DNA of 64,000 bases. Source: Syntrophosphaera sp035450685. Its GTDB lineage: Bacteria; Cloacimonadota; Cloacimonadia; Cloacimonadales; Cloacimonadaceae. The stretch lies in contig DAOTNF010000002.1 of the NCBI GenBank assembly GCA_035450685.1, forward strand, positions 124,001 through 188,000, written 5' to 3'. The notes below the pieces were generated by a model. That model saw nothing but the letters and a program-made list of their open reading frames with translations. It was not told the DNA's origin and searched no databases. A program made the translations under genes and the position numbers. This document shows, piece by piece, positions 24,534 to 32,753 of the stretch (its first letter is position 1; each line of letters opens with the position of its first letter).

Positions 24534-25925
24534 ATGATCTCGATCAAAAGCAAACTGTCCACCTTTCCCAGCAGCCTTTGTGACTGGCAGGCTTCCCAGG
24601 ATGGCCACTGGGGATGGTTTGTCTGCACAAGGCATGAGGAACACGACAGCGTCCTTGAAGAGATCCAGGCGGAAGTGAAGCTGGAAATCATGAATTCATC
24701 GATAGCCAGCGTGAGCCGCATGGAAATCGATAACTGGCTGCGGACTTTTTTCTCCGACTTTCATTGGAAGATGCACGCGCGGCTACGCAAGACCGAACTG
24801 CGGGAAAAAGGACTATCACTGTTCTTTGGGGTGATATTCGAGAGTGAGATTCATTTTGTGCAATTCGGCCGACTCTTTTGCGCCGTTACCAAGGGTAAAA
24901 AGCTTATCCAGCATGGTCGCGCCTGGAAAAACCACCGGGCTCAGAGTCTGGCTGAGATGAATCTATTCGGCCTGTCCGAAGGAGATATCAAGGTCAAACC
25001 ACAACGGCTACTGATCGAAGACAACGAGAAAATGCTGGTGATACCTTCTCAGATCGCCAACCGTATCGTGGAGCAAGGCGTGGAAGTGAACAGTTTGGTT
25101 CCTGTGGTGGAAGCTTTTTCTTCCCAGGACAACGCCCAGTGGCTGATCCTGGAAAACCAGCCCCGGCTGCGTGGCAACAAAAAGAGAAAGCTAAGCCGGG
25201 TGCAGATCAGTTCATTCTTCCTGTTGCTGCTGACTTTTTTGGCAATACTATACATGGCGTTTGGAAACAGGGCTTGCGATGTATTCCTGCGCAAAGCTCG
25301 CGTCAAGGCGGACTCCGCCAAGATATCCACCAGCCTCAAAGTTGATCCGGACATACTTAAATATTGGGAGAGCGTGGTAAACGCGCCTTTGAGGTCAATA
25401 GAGCTTACCAACGGCTGGACAACCGATCTGGAATATCCCGTCACGGCTGCTCCCGCGTTTGACCAGAACAACATCTATATCGCCAGTGGCAACAGATTGA
25501 CCGCGTTTGGGAAAAGAAACAGAGAGATGGTCTGGGATCGGGCTTTTCCCTCCAAAATCGAATCCCTGCACCAAACCAAATATGGACTGATGCTTAATCT
25601 GGCAGACCACCAGATCGTAGGCCTGTCCAACGAGGGGAAAGTTGCCTGGGCGGACACTCTGAAAAGCGATATTCTCCCCAACACTCCTGTCACAAGCATC
25701 GAACTGACCAATCGTGAAGACCCCCGCATCGACGGAAGCGTGACTGTGATACCTATGGAAAAAGGCCTCAGCGCACTCGATAGCAAGCGTGGCACGCTTC
25801 TGAGCGAAATCACTTTTACCAATCAGTTGCAATCCATATCCGAATATGATCGATACGATTCCTGTTTTTATGCGGTGGTGGAAAACGCCGTGGTCTGCGT
25901 GATAGTGAAAGTGGTTAACCGATGA
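24534..25925 (+). CDS. Single-pass membrane protein: N-terminal cytoplasmic domain, TM helix, propeller-like C-terminus
   Basis: 463 residues, no confident family. Residues 1-220 look like a soluble globular domain. The stretches LFFGVIFESEIHFVQFGRLF and NEKMLVIPSQI recall PP2C/SpoIIE-type phosphatase cores, but the metal-binding aspartates are not seen, so it would be a degenerate member at best. A transmembrane helix spans about 224-245 (SSFFLLLLTFLAILYMAF). The outside part (290-463) has blade-like repeats such as AAPAFDQNNIYIASGNRLTAFGKRN resembling PQQ-type beta-propellers, though too short for a full one. It could relay envelope information to the cytoplasm. It overlaps the next gene by four bases (ATGA). 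Confidence 0.55.
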   Translation: MISIKSKLSTFPSSLCDWQASQDGHWGWFVCTRHEEHDSVLEEIQAEVKLEIMNSSIASVSRMEIDNWLRTFFSDFHWKMHARLRKTELREKGLSLFFGVIFESEIHFVQFGRLFCAVTKGKKLIQHGRAWKNHRAQSLAEMNLFGLSEGDIKVKPQRLLIEDNEKMLVIPSQIANRIVEQGVEVNSLVPVVEAFSSQDNAQWLILENQPRLRGNKKRKLSRVQISSFFLLLLTFLAILYMAFGNRACDVFLRKARVKADSAKISTSLKVDPDILKYWESVVNAPLRSIELTNGWTTDLEYPVTAAPAFDQNNIYIASGNRLTAFGKRNREMVWDRAFPSKIESLHQTKYGLMLNLADHQIVGLSNEGKVAWADTLKSDILPNTPVTSIELTNREDPRIDGSVTVIPMEKGLSALDSKRGTLLSEITFTNQLQSISEYDRYDSCFYAVVENAVVCVIVKVVNR

Positions 25926-26593
25926 AGCATCGAGCGATAATCTTGTTTCTCCTCCTACAGGCCGCGCTGCTTGCCGCGGTGACGGGATCTGTCGGTCTCA
26001 CCGGCTTTGCCCGCCTTCAATATGGCGGCGGAGGTGACTGGTACAACGACCCGGAAGTACTGCCCAATCTTGCCAGCTACGTCAACGCTACTTTGAATAC
26101 AAGTTTCCCGGAAGACCAGGCTGTGGTTAAAGCTGATGAAGCAAGGCTGTTTGAGTTTCCCTTTGTGTATCTGACAGGGCATGGCAACATCTCCTGGTCG
26201 GACAGGGAGATTGAAAACCTGCGCGACTGGATGATGCGGGGAGGATTTCTCTACGCGGATGACGATTATGGGATGGATGCTTCGTTCCGCAGGGAGATCA
26301 AGCGGGTGTTTCCAGAATATACACTGCTGGAATTGGGTCCCGACCATCCCCTGTTTTCATGTTTTCACCAGTTTCCCGCCGGTCTCCCCAAGATCCATTT
26401 GCACGACGAAAAACCTCCCCAGGCTTTTGGAGTGTTCGACGACAACGGCAGGCTGATGTGCCTCTATACTTACGAAAGCAATATCAGCGATGGCTGGGCT
26501 GATCCATCCACCCACAAGGATCCTCCAGAGATACGGGAGGCAGCCCTGCGCTTTGGCTGCAACATTGTTTACTATCTGCTGACACGTTCCTGA
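25922..26593 (+). CDS. DUF4159 domain protein, secreted
   Basis: 223 residues. A signal peptide (KHRAIILFLLLQAALLAAV) is followed by FARLQYGGGGDWY, then FVYLTGHGNISWSD and MMRGGFLYADDDYG, the hallmarks of DUF4159. The fold resembles a glutamine amidotransferase-like/flavodoxin-like domain, and no catalytic function is established. The protein probably sits in the periplasm. ATG 25922 overlaps the previous stop. In other phyla DUF4159 genes often stand next to envelope or stress-related membrane proteins, which fits the preceding membrane protein. Confidence 0.8.
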   Translation: MKHRAIILFLLLQAALLAAVTGSVGLTGFARLQYGGGGDWYNDPEVLPNLASYVNATLNTSFPEDQAVVKADEARLFEFPFVYLTGHGNISWSDREIENLRDWMMRGGFLYADDDYGMDASFRREIKRVFPEYTLLELGPDHPLFSCFHQFPAGLPKIHLHDEKPPQAFGVFDDNGRLMCLYTYESNISDGWADPSTHKDPPEIREAALRFGCNIVYYLLTRS

Positions 26594-26594
26594 G

Positions 26595-27344
26595 ATGAAG
26601 ATCTGCGTCCTCTCCGACATCCATTTCAAATACATCCGGAGCAATCCTGATGACGAAGCCAACGCAGGAATAGTATTGTCTTTCCTGCGCGAAGCCGTGG
26701 GCCGCTATGATCTGATGGTACTCAACGGCGACATCTTCGATCTCTGGTATGACTGGAAATACACCATCATCAAGCAGTATTTCCCCTTGTTGCATCGGCT
26801 GGCTGAGATCGGAGAGCAAGGTTGCAAGCTTGTTTTAATTAGCGGAAACCACGATTTTTGGTTCAATAGCTTCCTGGGCGACTATCTGCAGATGGAGGTC
26901 CACAATGATCTCTACAGGCTGGAGGCTGACGGTAAAAAGATGCTCTTCACCCATGGCGACCTGTACACTGTGAATGATGCCCGCTATAAGATAATGCGCA
27001 AGCTGATCCGCCTCAAAGGTGTGAGGCAGTTGTTTTCGCTGCTGCACCCGGATTTTTCCCTCTTGCTGGGGCATAAGCTTTCCCGTTCCTCGCGTCTGCG
27101 GAAGGTTTCATCCAAACTCAAGAGAAAGAAGGCATCGGGAATGCAGAACTACGCCTCCAGGCAGCTATCCAGGAAAAACTTCGATATCGTGGTGATGGGG
27201 CACATTCACAACCCAATTCTTAAAGAGTTGGCTGGCGGAGTGTATGCTAACTGCGGAGACTGGATGAGGCACCACAGTTACTTGGAAATCATCGATGGAA
27301 AACCAGAATTGAAAACATATAAAACTAAGGAGACACAAGTATGA
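26595..27344 (+). CDS. lpxH: UDP-2,3-diacylglucosamine diphosphatase-like metallophosphoesterase
   Basis: 249 residues. Calcineurin-like metal-binding motifs in order: LSDIH (D8, H10), NGDIFDLWYDW, SGNHDFW, FTHGDLY and GHIHNP. FDLWYDW and the helical lid after TVNDARYKIMRKLIR fit the LpxH group, which splits UDP-diacylglucosamine to lipid X in lipid A synthesis at the inner membrane. It starts one base after the DUF4159 stop and overlaps the cyclophilin gene by four bases. Together with LptD and the GmhB-like enzyme it supports LPS production. The UDP-sugar specificity is inferred from motifs; related phosphoesterases of other function exist. Confidence 0.8.
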   Translation: MKICVLSDIHFKYIRSNPDDEANAGIVLSFLREAVGRYDLMVLNGDIFDLWYDWKYTIIKQYFPLLHRLAEIGEQGCKLVLISGNHDFWFNSFLGDYLQMEVHNDLYRLEADGKKMLFTHGDLYTVNDARYKIMRKLIRLKGVRQLFSLLHPDFSLLLGHKLSRSSRLRKVSSKLKRKKASGMQNYASRQLSRKNFDIVVMGHIHNPILKELAGGVYANCGDWMRHHSYLEIIDGKPELKTYKTKETQV

Positions 27345-28198
27345 GAATGTACATTAGTAAGATCGCTTTGGCTGCCTTGCTCCTGGCTTTCAGTTTCACC
27401 ATGCTAAACTGTCAGAGCAACGCGGCGCATAAATCGGACGACAACGCAAGTGAGGAAAACATGGAAGCAAAAACCGACACCGTGAACCTGATAATCAAGA
27501 CCACCTATGGAAACATTGGACTTGAACTCTGGCGAAACATAGCTCCCAAAACCGTGGATAACTTTGTTAAACTAAGTAGCGAGGGCTTCTATAACAAGAC
27601 CTATTTCCATCGTGTGATCCCGGATTTCATGATTCAGGGCGGAGACCCCAACACCAAAGATTCAGACCGTTCCAATGATGGCATGGGAGGCCCCGGCTAC
27701 CAGTTTGAAGATGAATGCTATACTATGGGCGAACCCGCCACTGGCAATGTGAGCGATGAGGATACCGCCATGCTGGTTTGGACCAAGATTATTATACCTT
27801 ACATGCAATCCAGCCAGAATCCCCAAAGCGAGATCTTCGATATCGTCAAAGCCGTTCAGGAAAAACAAAGCCCCGATCCAATCTATGGCAAGACCGTGGA
27901 ATGGTATCAAGACCGCACCGGTTACAAGCAGCCCCTCCATAGCCAAATCCTCAAAGCCAATGTCTTGTATTCCTACATCTGTATGGCAAACTCCGGGCCA
28001 AACACCAATGGCTCCCAGTTCTTCATCGTTACCAAGCAGCCTGGAACCCCCTGGCTGGATGGCAAGCATACAGTGTTCGGAAAAGTGACCTCGGGTATGG
28101 ACGTTGTCCACAAGATTGAAAAGCTGCCAAGAGACAGCCGGGACAATCCCAATCCGGGCAGTGAAGCCTTCATCAACTCCATAGAAATAATCAAATAG
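27341..28198 (+). CDS. Lipoprotein peptidyl-prolyl isomerase, cyclophilin type, with internal insertion
   Basis: 285 residues. A lipoprotein signal with C24 (FSFTMLNC) is followed by a Ser/Asp/Glu-rich linker. The cyclophilin fold has YFHRVIPDFMIQGGD (catalytic Arg and Gln) and, after a gap, ANSGPNTNGSQFFI and WLDGKHTVFGKV. About 75 residues separate these two halves, where classic bacterial cyclophilins have about 20-25, with helical charged sequence around FDIVKAVQEKQ. The enzyme speeds proline isomerisation during folding of exported proteins, here tethered to a membrane. It overlaps lpxH by four bases. Confidence 0.88.
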   Translation: MRMYISKIALAALLLAFSFTMLNCQSNAAHKSDDNASEENMEAKTDTVNLIIKTTYGNIGLELWRNIAPKTVDNFVKLSSEGFYNKTYFHRVIPDFMIQGGDPNTKDSDRSNDGMGGPGYQFEDECYTMGEPATGNVSDEDTAMLVWTKIIIPYMQSSQNPQSEIFDIVKAVQEKQSPDPIYGKTVEWYQDRTGYKQPLHSQILKANVLYSYICMANSGPNTNGSQFFIVTKQPGTPWLDGKHTVFGKVTSGMDVVHKIEKLPRDSRDNPNPGSEAFINSIEIIK

Positions 28199-28207
28199 GC
28201 GTTCACC

Positions 28208-28657
28208 GTGTCACGCACATCAGAATCGGCGCTACAGCAGGAAATCCAGGCCTGGATCAGGCAAAACCAATATGTGTATCTGGCCACGGTGGACAAAAAG
28301 CAGCCCCATGTACGGCCAATAGTCCTGTTCCTGCATGACGACCGCTATTTTATGGCGACCTTCAGCGGGGATTCCAAAGTTGGCCAGATAGCTGGCAATA
28401 AATGGGTGGAAATCTGCGTTCCCCTGCATGAGGATGGCAATACCGGTTATATCCGGCTGACCGGGACGGCCCGCATTGTGAGCAACCCCTCTTTGAGGGC
28501 AGAAGCGGCGGAGCTGTGCTATTTCTTCGATGAGTATTTCAACGGACCCGACGATCCAGATTACGCGCTGATTGAGTTTGAGCCCAATTATGCCGAGTAC
28601 CTGCGCCCGGGAGAAAGGTACAGCCAGTCCTGCAACATGAACAGGTATTCCGGATAA
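28208..28657 (+). CDS. Pyridoxamine 5'-phosphate oxidase-fold protein
   Basis: 149 residues from GTG 28208. The N-terminus QNQYVYLATVDKKQPHVRP is the typical strand-turn of the FMN-binding split barrel, followed by YFMATFSGDSKVGQI and a later strand with GYIRLTGTARI. This family includes flavin-dependent oxidases, F420/haem-binding proteins and resistance proteins; this member cannot be assigned a substrate. No signal peptide. It follows the cyclophilin gene by 9 bp, so it is probably cotranscribed, but functional linkage is unclear. Confidence 0.85.
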   Translation: MSRTSESALQQEIQAWIRQNQYVYLATVDKKQPHVRPIVLFLHDDRYFMATFSGDSKVGQIAGNKWVEICVPLHEDGNTGYIRLTGTARIVSNPSLRAEAAELCYFFDEYFNGPDDPDYALIEFEPNYAEYLRPGERYSQSCNMNRYSG

Positions 28658-28671
28658 GATCAGGAGCACAC

Positions 28672-28869
28672 ATGAAAGCGATCTTTACATACCATGATGA
28701 GCATCTTGGCAAGAGCTACATAGTGATACCCAAGATCAGGGAACTATCCAAGGCCCTGGGAAATGTGGTCGTAACATTTGACAATGGAGACAAACGCACT
28801 TTGGCTGTTGACGATACAGAATCTGCGGTTCGGCAGATGCTGGAGGCCATAGAAGCCTTCTATGAGTGA
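28672..28869 (+). CDS. Small hypothetical protein
   Basis: 65 residues, with AGGAG 5-6 nt before the ATG and an 8-bp overlap with the ZIP transporter start. The sequence has two possible strands (SYIVIPKI, VVVTFDNGDKRTLAV) and a C-terminal helix (ESAVRQMLEAIEAF). It has no signal peptide and no motif I recognise. The ribosome-binding site and tight packing support a real gene. Confidence 0.65.
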   Translation: MKAIFTYHDEHLGKSYIVIPKIRELSKALGNVVVTFDNGDKRTLAVDDTESAVRQMLEAIEAFYE

Positions 28870-29662
28870 CCTTGTCGCTACTGCCAACCCTGTGGCCCTG
28901 GCCCTTCTGGGCACCCTCTTCACCTGGTTCATGACAGCACTGGGCTCCAGCCTGGTGCTGTTTTTCAAGACCATCAAGCCCTGGATACTGGATTCGATGC
29001 TTGGCGCCGCGGCGGGCGTGATGATCGCGGCAAGTTTTTGGAGCCTGCTCAATCCCGCGATCCAAATGAGCGCCGGTTCTCCCTGGCCTGCGGTAATTGG
29101 CTTTCTGGCTGGAAGTGGATTCCTGAGGCTGGTGGATTTGCTGCTGCCACATCTGCACATGGGCCACGACCAGTCTGAAAGCGAAGGATTGAAGACGCCC
29201 TGGGGCAAGACAACCCTGCTGTTCCTGGCTGTTACGCTGCACAACTTCCCGGAAGGACTGGCGGTTGGAGTGGCTTTTGGCGCGGTAGGTTACGGACTGC
29301 CGGAATCCTCGCTTGCCAGTGCGATTGCGCTGGCTTTGGGGATTGGCATCCAAAACCTTCCCGAGGGCGCGGCAGTGTCCATCCCTCTGCGCAGGGAAGG
29401 CATGTCACGCTGGAAAAGCTTTTTCTGGGGACAGTTTTCTGGCATGGTGGAACCCCTGGGCGGGTTGCTGGGAGCGGGCATGGCGCTAATCGCCCGTCCC
29501 CTCTTGCCTTACGCCTTGTCCTTCGCGGCCGGAGCCATGATCTATGTTGTGGTGGAAGAGGTGATACCGGAGTCACAGCGGGGCGAGAACGCGCACCTCG
29601 CCACAATGGGGGTGATACTCGGATTCACGGTGATGATGGCTTTGGATGTGCTGTTGGGCTGA
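28862..29662 (+). CDS. ZIP-family metal transporter (GufA-like)
   Basis: 266 residues with about eight hydrophobic helices. The metal-pore motifs are LHNFPEGLAVGVAFG (helix 4) and GIGIQNLPEGAAVSIPL (helix 5), as in the ZIP group that moves zinc or other divalent ions into the cytoplasm. The loop between helices 3 and 4 has HLHMGHD, a His-rich stretch typical of these proteins. It is the last gene of the ribH-to-ZIP run, followed by a 56-bp gap to a convergent gene. Confidence 0.92.
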   Translation: MSDLVATANPVALALLGTLFTWFMTALGSSLVLFFKTIKPWILDSMLGAAAGVMIAASFWSLLNPAIQMSAGSPWPAVIGFLAGSGFLRLVDLLLPHLHMGHDQSESEGLKTPWGKTTLLFLAVTLHNFPEGLAVGVAFGAVGYGLPESSLASAIALALGIGIQNLPEGAAVSIPLRREGMSRWKSFFWGQFSGMVEPLGGLLGAGMALIARPLLPYALSFAAGAMIYVVVEEVIPESQRGENAHLATMGVILGFTVMMALDVLLG

Positions 29663-29718
29663 CTTCTATAGCGGATAAGCCCGTCCGATTAGAAAGGACA
29701 AACCCCCGCATCACCCAT

Positions 29719-30651
29719 TCAGCTTGAAAGCGTGCCTTTCAAAAGCTGTTGCACCAGGAGCGGCACCATGATCTCGTGGTGGCCGATAAAGTAGAAGCCC
29801 TTGCCTCCTGTTTCCACCGGACGCCTGACCACGTTTTCCATGGCCCTGTAATGCAGGTTCATATCAAACACCGCGGTCGTGAAGTCTTTTACCTCCCCAT
29901 ACACGTTTCTGGCCACGGTCAGGGATTTGAGAAACACCTCCGGCAGCAACACCGCGGAACCCAGATTTATATACACTCCGCCTTTGTTGAGTTCCTTGAT
30001 CTGCTCACAGAGGATGCGGAAGTCGCGCAGGCTGCAGTCGCCGATCGCCTTGCCATCCGCGCAGGGTGTTTGATGCACGATATCCGAGCCCAGGCCGATG
30101 TGTGCCGTCACAGGGATTCCGTGCTTGTAGGCGGTGGCCAGAAGGGATATCTCCGGGTGGGGCGCGGCGCTGAGGATGTGACGACCCAGTGCTTCCCCAA
30201 AGCCAAGCTGCTCCTCGCTGCCCTGGGTGATCACCGAGTTGATGCCGTGGGTGGTTTCATAGACCATGCCGAAGGAGCCATCCGCTAAGCCCTTGCTCAC
30301 ATCTTCGGAAGTCTTGCCAAAGAAAGCCAGTTCATAATCGTGGATAGCCACCGAACCGTTGATCACAAAGCACTTTACCGCTCCCACTTCCATCAGTTTG
30401 ACCAGCAGGGGGGTCAAGCCGCATTTGATAACATGCCCGCCCAGGGCAATAATGATGGGTTTTCCCTGCGCCATCGCCTGCCTGCACAGACCTACAAACT
30501 CCTTAAAGTCTGCGCCTTTCAGGATGTCCGGCATGCTGTCCAGGAGGTCGTCGGCAAACCTGGCAAAAGCACCCGGCTCAACCTTGGAAGGTCGGTCTTG
30601 CACCGATTTCACACTGACCCGGGAGAGGTCTGTTTCTTTATACCTGCTCAC
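29719..30651 (-). CDS. Deoxyhypusine synthase-like superfamily protein
   Basis: 310 residues from GTG 30651, chosen because a strong GAGGAGG lies 5-6 nt upstream and GTG overlaps the queH stop (GTGA). The sequence has IIIALGGHVIKCGLTPLL (71 onwards), GSVAIHDYELAFFGKTSEDV and GKGFYFIGHHEIMVPLL near the C-terminus, resembling the NAD-binding core of bacterial deoxyhypusine synthase-like proteins. Those in bacteria usually have no eIF5A substrate and may make polyamines or be unrelated enzymes. I do not see the canonical catalytic lysine context clearly, so function is open. It ends the acyl-CoA dehydrogenase-PAS-queH operon. Confidence 0.5.
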   Translation of the reverse strand: MSRYKETDLSRVSVKSVQDRPSKVEPGAFARFADDLLDSMPDILKGADFKEFVGLCRQAMAQGKPIIIALGGHVIKCGLTPLLVKLMEVGAVKCFVINGSVAIHDYELAFFGKTSEDVSKGLADGSFGMVYETTHGINSVITQGSEEQLGFGEALGRHILSAAPHPEISLLATAYKHGIPVTAHIGLGSDIVHQTPCADGKAIGDCSLRDFRILCEQIKELNKGGVYINLGSAVLLPEVFLKSLTVARNVYGEVKDFTTAVFDMNLHYRAMENVVRRPVETGGKGFYFIGHHEIMVPLLVQQLLKGTLSS

Positions 30652-31196
30652 TGCTTCCTCCTCAAATAGCGCTCTTCCTCGCTGAAGATGCAGCCGCAGT
30701 ATTTTTGGCGGTACATGCCGCTTTCTTTGGACAGCCTGATACCCTCTTCCCAAAGTGGCCGCCAATCCCGGTAAAAGAAGGGTACCTGATACTTCTCCGC
30801 CATCGCATCAGCTATCTCAACGATCCGCTCATGCTTTTGGTAGCGGCTGTAAAGCAAGGTAGTGGAAAACGCGTCAAAACCCTGCTCCGAGGCAAGCTTT
30901 GCCGTGGCTTCCAGGCGCGTGGCATAGCAATACTCACAGCGGTCATCAATTTGCTTGGCCACATTGGCGACAAACTCCCGGAGGCCATACTCGTCACGCT
31001 GGAACAGTTTGATCGGTTCTTGAGCAGCGAAATCCCTCAGCGCTTCCAGGCGCAATTTATATTCTGTATAGGGGTGGATGTTCGGATTGTACCAGAACGC
31101 CGTTACCTCCACCCCCTCTTCCTTCAGTTGATAATATGGCGCGATCAGGCAGGGCCCGCAACAGGTGTGCAGGAGGAGGCGCTCAGGAACGGACAT
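30648..31196 (-). CDS. queH: Epoxyqueuosine reductase QueH
   Basis: 182 residues, normal for QueH. It reduces epoxyqueuosine to queuosine in tRNA, the last step of Q synthesis, and is non-homologous to QueG. Signature cysteines: HTCCGPC (C12, C13, C16), C87 and C90 (RCEYC), and KYCGC near the C-terminus, which hold the iron-sulfur cluster and catalytic site. YSRYQKHERI is also typical. The start overlaps the PAS gene by 14 bp. No other queuosine gene is in the window. Confidence 0.93.
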   Translation of the reverse strand: MSVPERLLLHTCCGPCLIAPYYQLKEEGVEVTAFWYNPNIHPYTEYKLRLEALRDFAAQEPIKLFQRDEYGLREFVANVAKQIDDRCEYCYATRLEATAKLASEQGFDAFSTTLLYSRYQKHERIVEIADAMAEKYQVPFFYRDWRPLWEEGIRLSKESGMYRQKYCGCIFSEEERYLRRKQ

Positions 31197-31518
31197 GATG
31201 CTCCATGACCTCTGGTATCTCGAGTGAAATCTCCACCAAACCGGCGATTTCCCCGTCTTTATACCAGGGTTGCTGGTAGATCAGTTTCTTCACGCCCTTC
31301 TTTTCGATGGTATAAACGTTCTTGCCGCCGCTGGCAAGCATGTGCCTGATCTTCTCTATCGAAGCCGGTTTATGGCAGGCGAAAAGGCTTGTGCCGATCA
31401 ATGCCTCCCCTCCCTGGGCGGCAAAGGTGGCACAAGCTTTTTCGTTCATTTCCAATATGATGCCTTCCTTGTCGCAGACCGTGATCGCGGCAGGAAAGCT
31501 TTTTATCCATTCGTGCAT
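31183..31518 (-). CDS. Stand-alone PAS-domain protein
   Basis: 111 residues made of one PAS domain: FPAAITVCDKEGIILEMNEKA at the start, GTSLFACH (linker of PAS helices), and GEIAGLVEISLEIP at the end. Such single-domain proteins bind a ligand, haem or flavin, or act as signal-relay partners; the cofactor cannot be read. The ATG lies three bases after the acyl-CoA dehydrogenase stop, and the end overlaps queH. A role tied to the dehydrogenase by redox or ligand sensing is possible but speculative. Confidence 0.85.
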   Translation of the reverse strand: MHEWIKSFPAAITVCDKEGIILEMNEKACATFAAQGGEALIGTSLFACHKPASIEKIRHMLASGGKNVYTIEKKGVKKLIYQQPWYKDGEIAGLVEISLEIPEVMEHHVRS

Positions 31519-31521
31519 CGC

Positions 31522-32667
31522 TTAGAATTCTTTCAGCAGATTGGCGGCGACAATTCCCCTCTGGATCTGGTTTGTCCCCTCGTAGATTTGCAGGATCTTG
31601 GCGTCGCGCATCATCTTTTCCACGGGGTATTCCTTCATGTAGCCATATCCGCCCAGGATTTGCACCGCGTCTGTGGTGACCTGCATGGCCACGTCAGAGG
31701 CGTAATACTTGCACATCGCAGATTCCTTGGAGTAGTTTTTGGCGCCGGCATCTATCATTCTGGCAGTCTGTATCACCAAAGCGCGTGCCGCCTCGATATT
31801 GGTAGCCATGTCGGCAAGCATGAACTGGACTCCCTGGAAAGATGAGATGGGTTTGCCAAACTGATGCCGCTCGAGGGAATATCTCGCCGCGGCTTCATAG
31901 GCTCCCCGGGCGATACCGACGGCCTGGGCTCCGACCATGGGACGCGATTTGTCGAACACCTTCATCGCGGTGATGAATCCAGTCCCTTCACGCCCCAGGA
32001 GGTTTTCGGCTGGCACTGCGCAATCTTCAAAGATCAGTTCCCGGGTCGCGGAAGCGCGGATACCCATCTTGTTTTCTTTTTTCCCAAAGCTGAAGCCGGG
32101 AGTGCCTTTTTCCACTATAAAACAGGAGCATCCACGCGCGCCCCTGGTCTTGTCGGTCATGGCAAACACTGTGTAGATACCGGCTTCGCCGCCATTGGTG
32201 ATCCACTGTTTGGTGCCGTTGAGGATATAATGATCCCCTTCTTTGCGGGCTGTGGTTTCGATTGCCCCGGCATCTGAGCCGGCGTTCGCTTCGGTGAGGG
32301 CAAAGGCTGCCAACTGTTCCCCGGCGGCGATCTGTTCCAGATACTTCTTCTTCTGCTCTTCCGAACCGCTGAACAGGATGGGATACATCCCCAGTCCAGT
32401 AGCCCCAAAGGCCAAGGTCTGACCGGCATCCACCGCGCAAAGTTCCTCGGTGACCACAACCAGGTCCATCACCTTGCCGCTGATTCCGCCGTATTCCTCC
32501 GGTACCAGGATGGCAAACAAGTCGCTTTGGCGCATCACTTCCACCACGTCCCAGGGGAAGATGCCTTCCTCGTCATACTTTTCCGAATTCGGCTTCATTT
32601 TTTCGAGGGCTATGCGGCGTGCTATCTCCTGCATCTCCAATTGGTCTTCAGTAAGAAAGTAATTCAT
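31522..32667 (-). CDS. Acyl-CoA dehydrogenase
   Basis: 381 residues, standard length. FAD-dependent alpha,beta-dehydrogenation of acyl-CoA in fatty-acid or branched-amino-acid breakdown. Features: GATGLGMYPI and FALTEANAGSDAG in the N-terminal and middle domains, RHQFGKPISSFQGVQFMLADM, and the active-site glutamate region LQIYEGTNQIQRGIVA. This Glu position is that of short-chain and butyryl-type enzymes. No EtfAB or CoA partners are adjacent. It heads a minus-strand operon with PAS, queH and the DHS-like gene. AAGGAG lies about 8 nt before the ATG. Confidence 0.95.
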   Translation of the reverse strand: MNYFLTEDQLEMQEIARRIALEKMKPNSEKYDEEGIFPWDVVEVMRQSDLFAILVPEEYGGISGKVMDLVVVTEELCAVDAGQTLAFGATGLGMYPILFSGSEEQKKKYLEQIAAGEQLAAFALTEANAGSDAGAIETTARKEGDHYILNGTKQWITNGGEAGIYTVFAMTDKTRGARGCSCFIVEKGTPGFSFGKKENKMGIRASATRELIFEDCAVPAENLLGREGTGFITAMKVFDKSRPMVGAQAVGIARGAYEAAARYSLERHQFGKPISSFQGVQFMLADMATNIEAARALVIQTARMIDAGAKNYSKESAMCKYYASDVAMQVTTDAVQILGGYGYMKEYPVEKMMRDAKILQIYEGTNQIQRGIVAANLLKEF

Positions 32668-32753
32668 ATTATAACTCCTTGAATAACATAGTTGTTATAT
32701 CGAAAGTTAATTATTTGCGCCAGCACTTAAGAGTCAAGTAAAATCTCGGGGCA

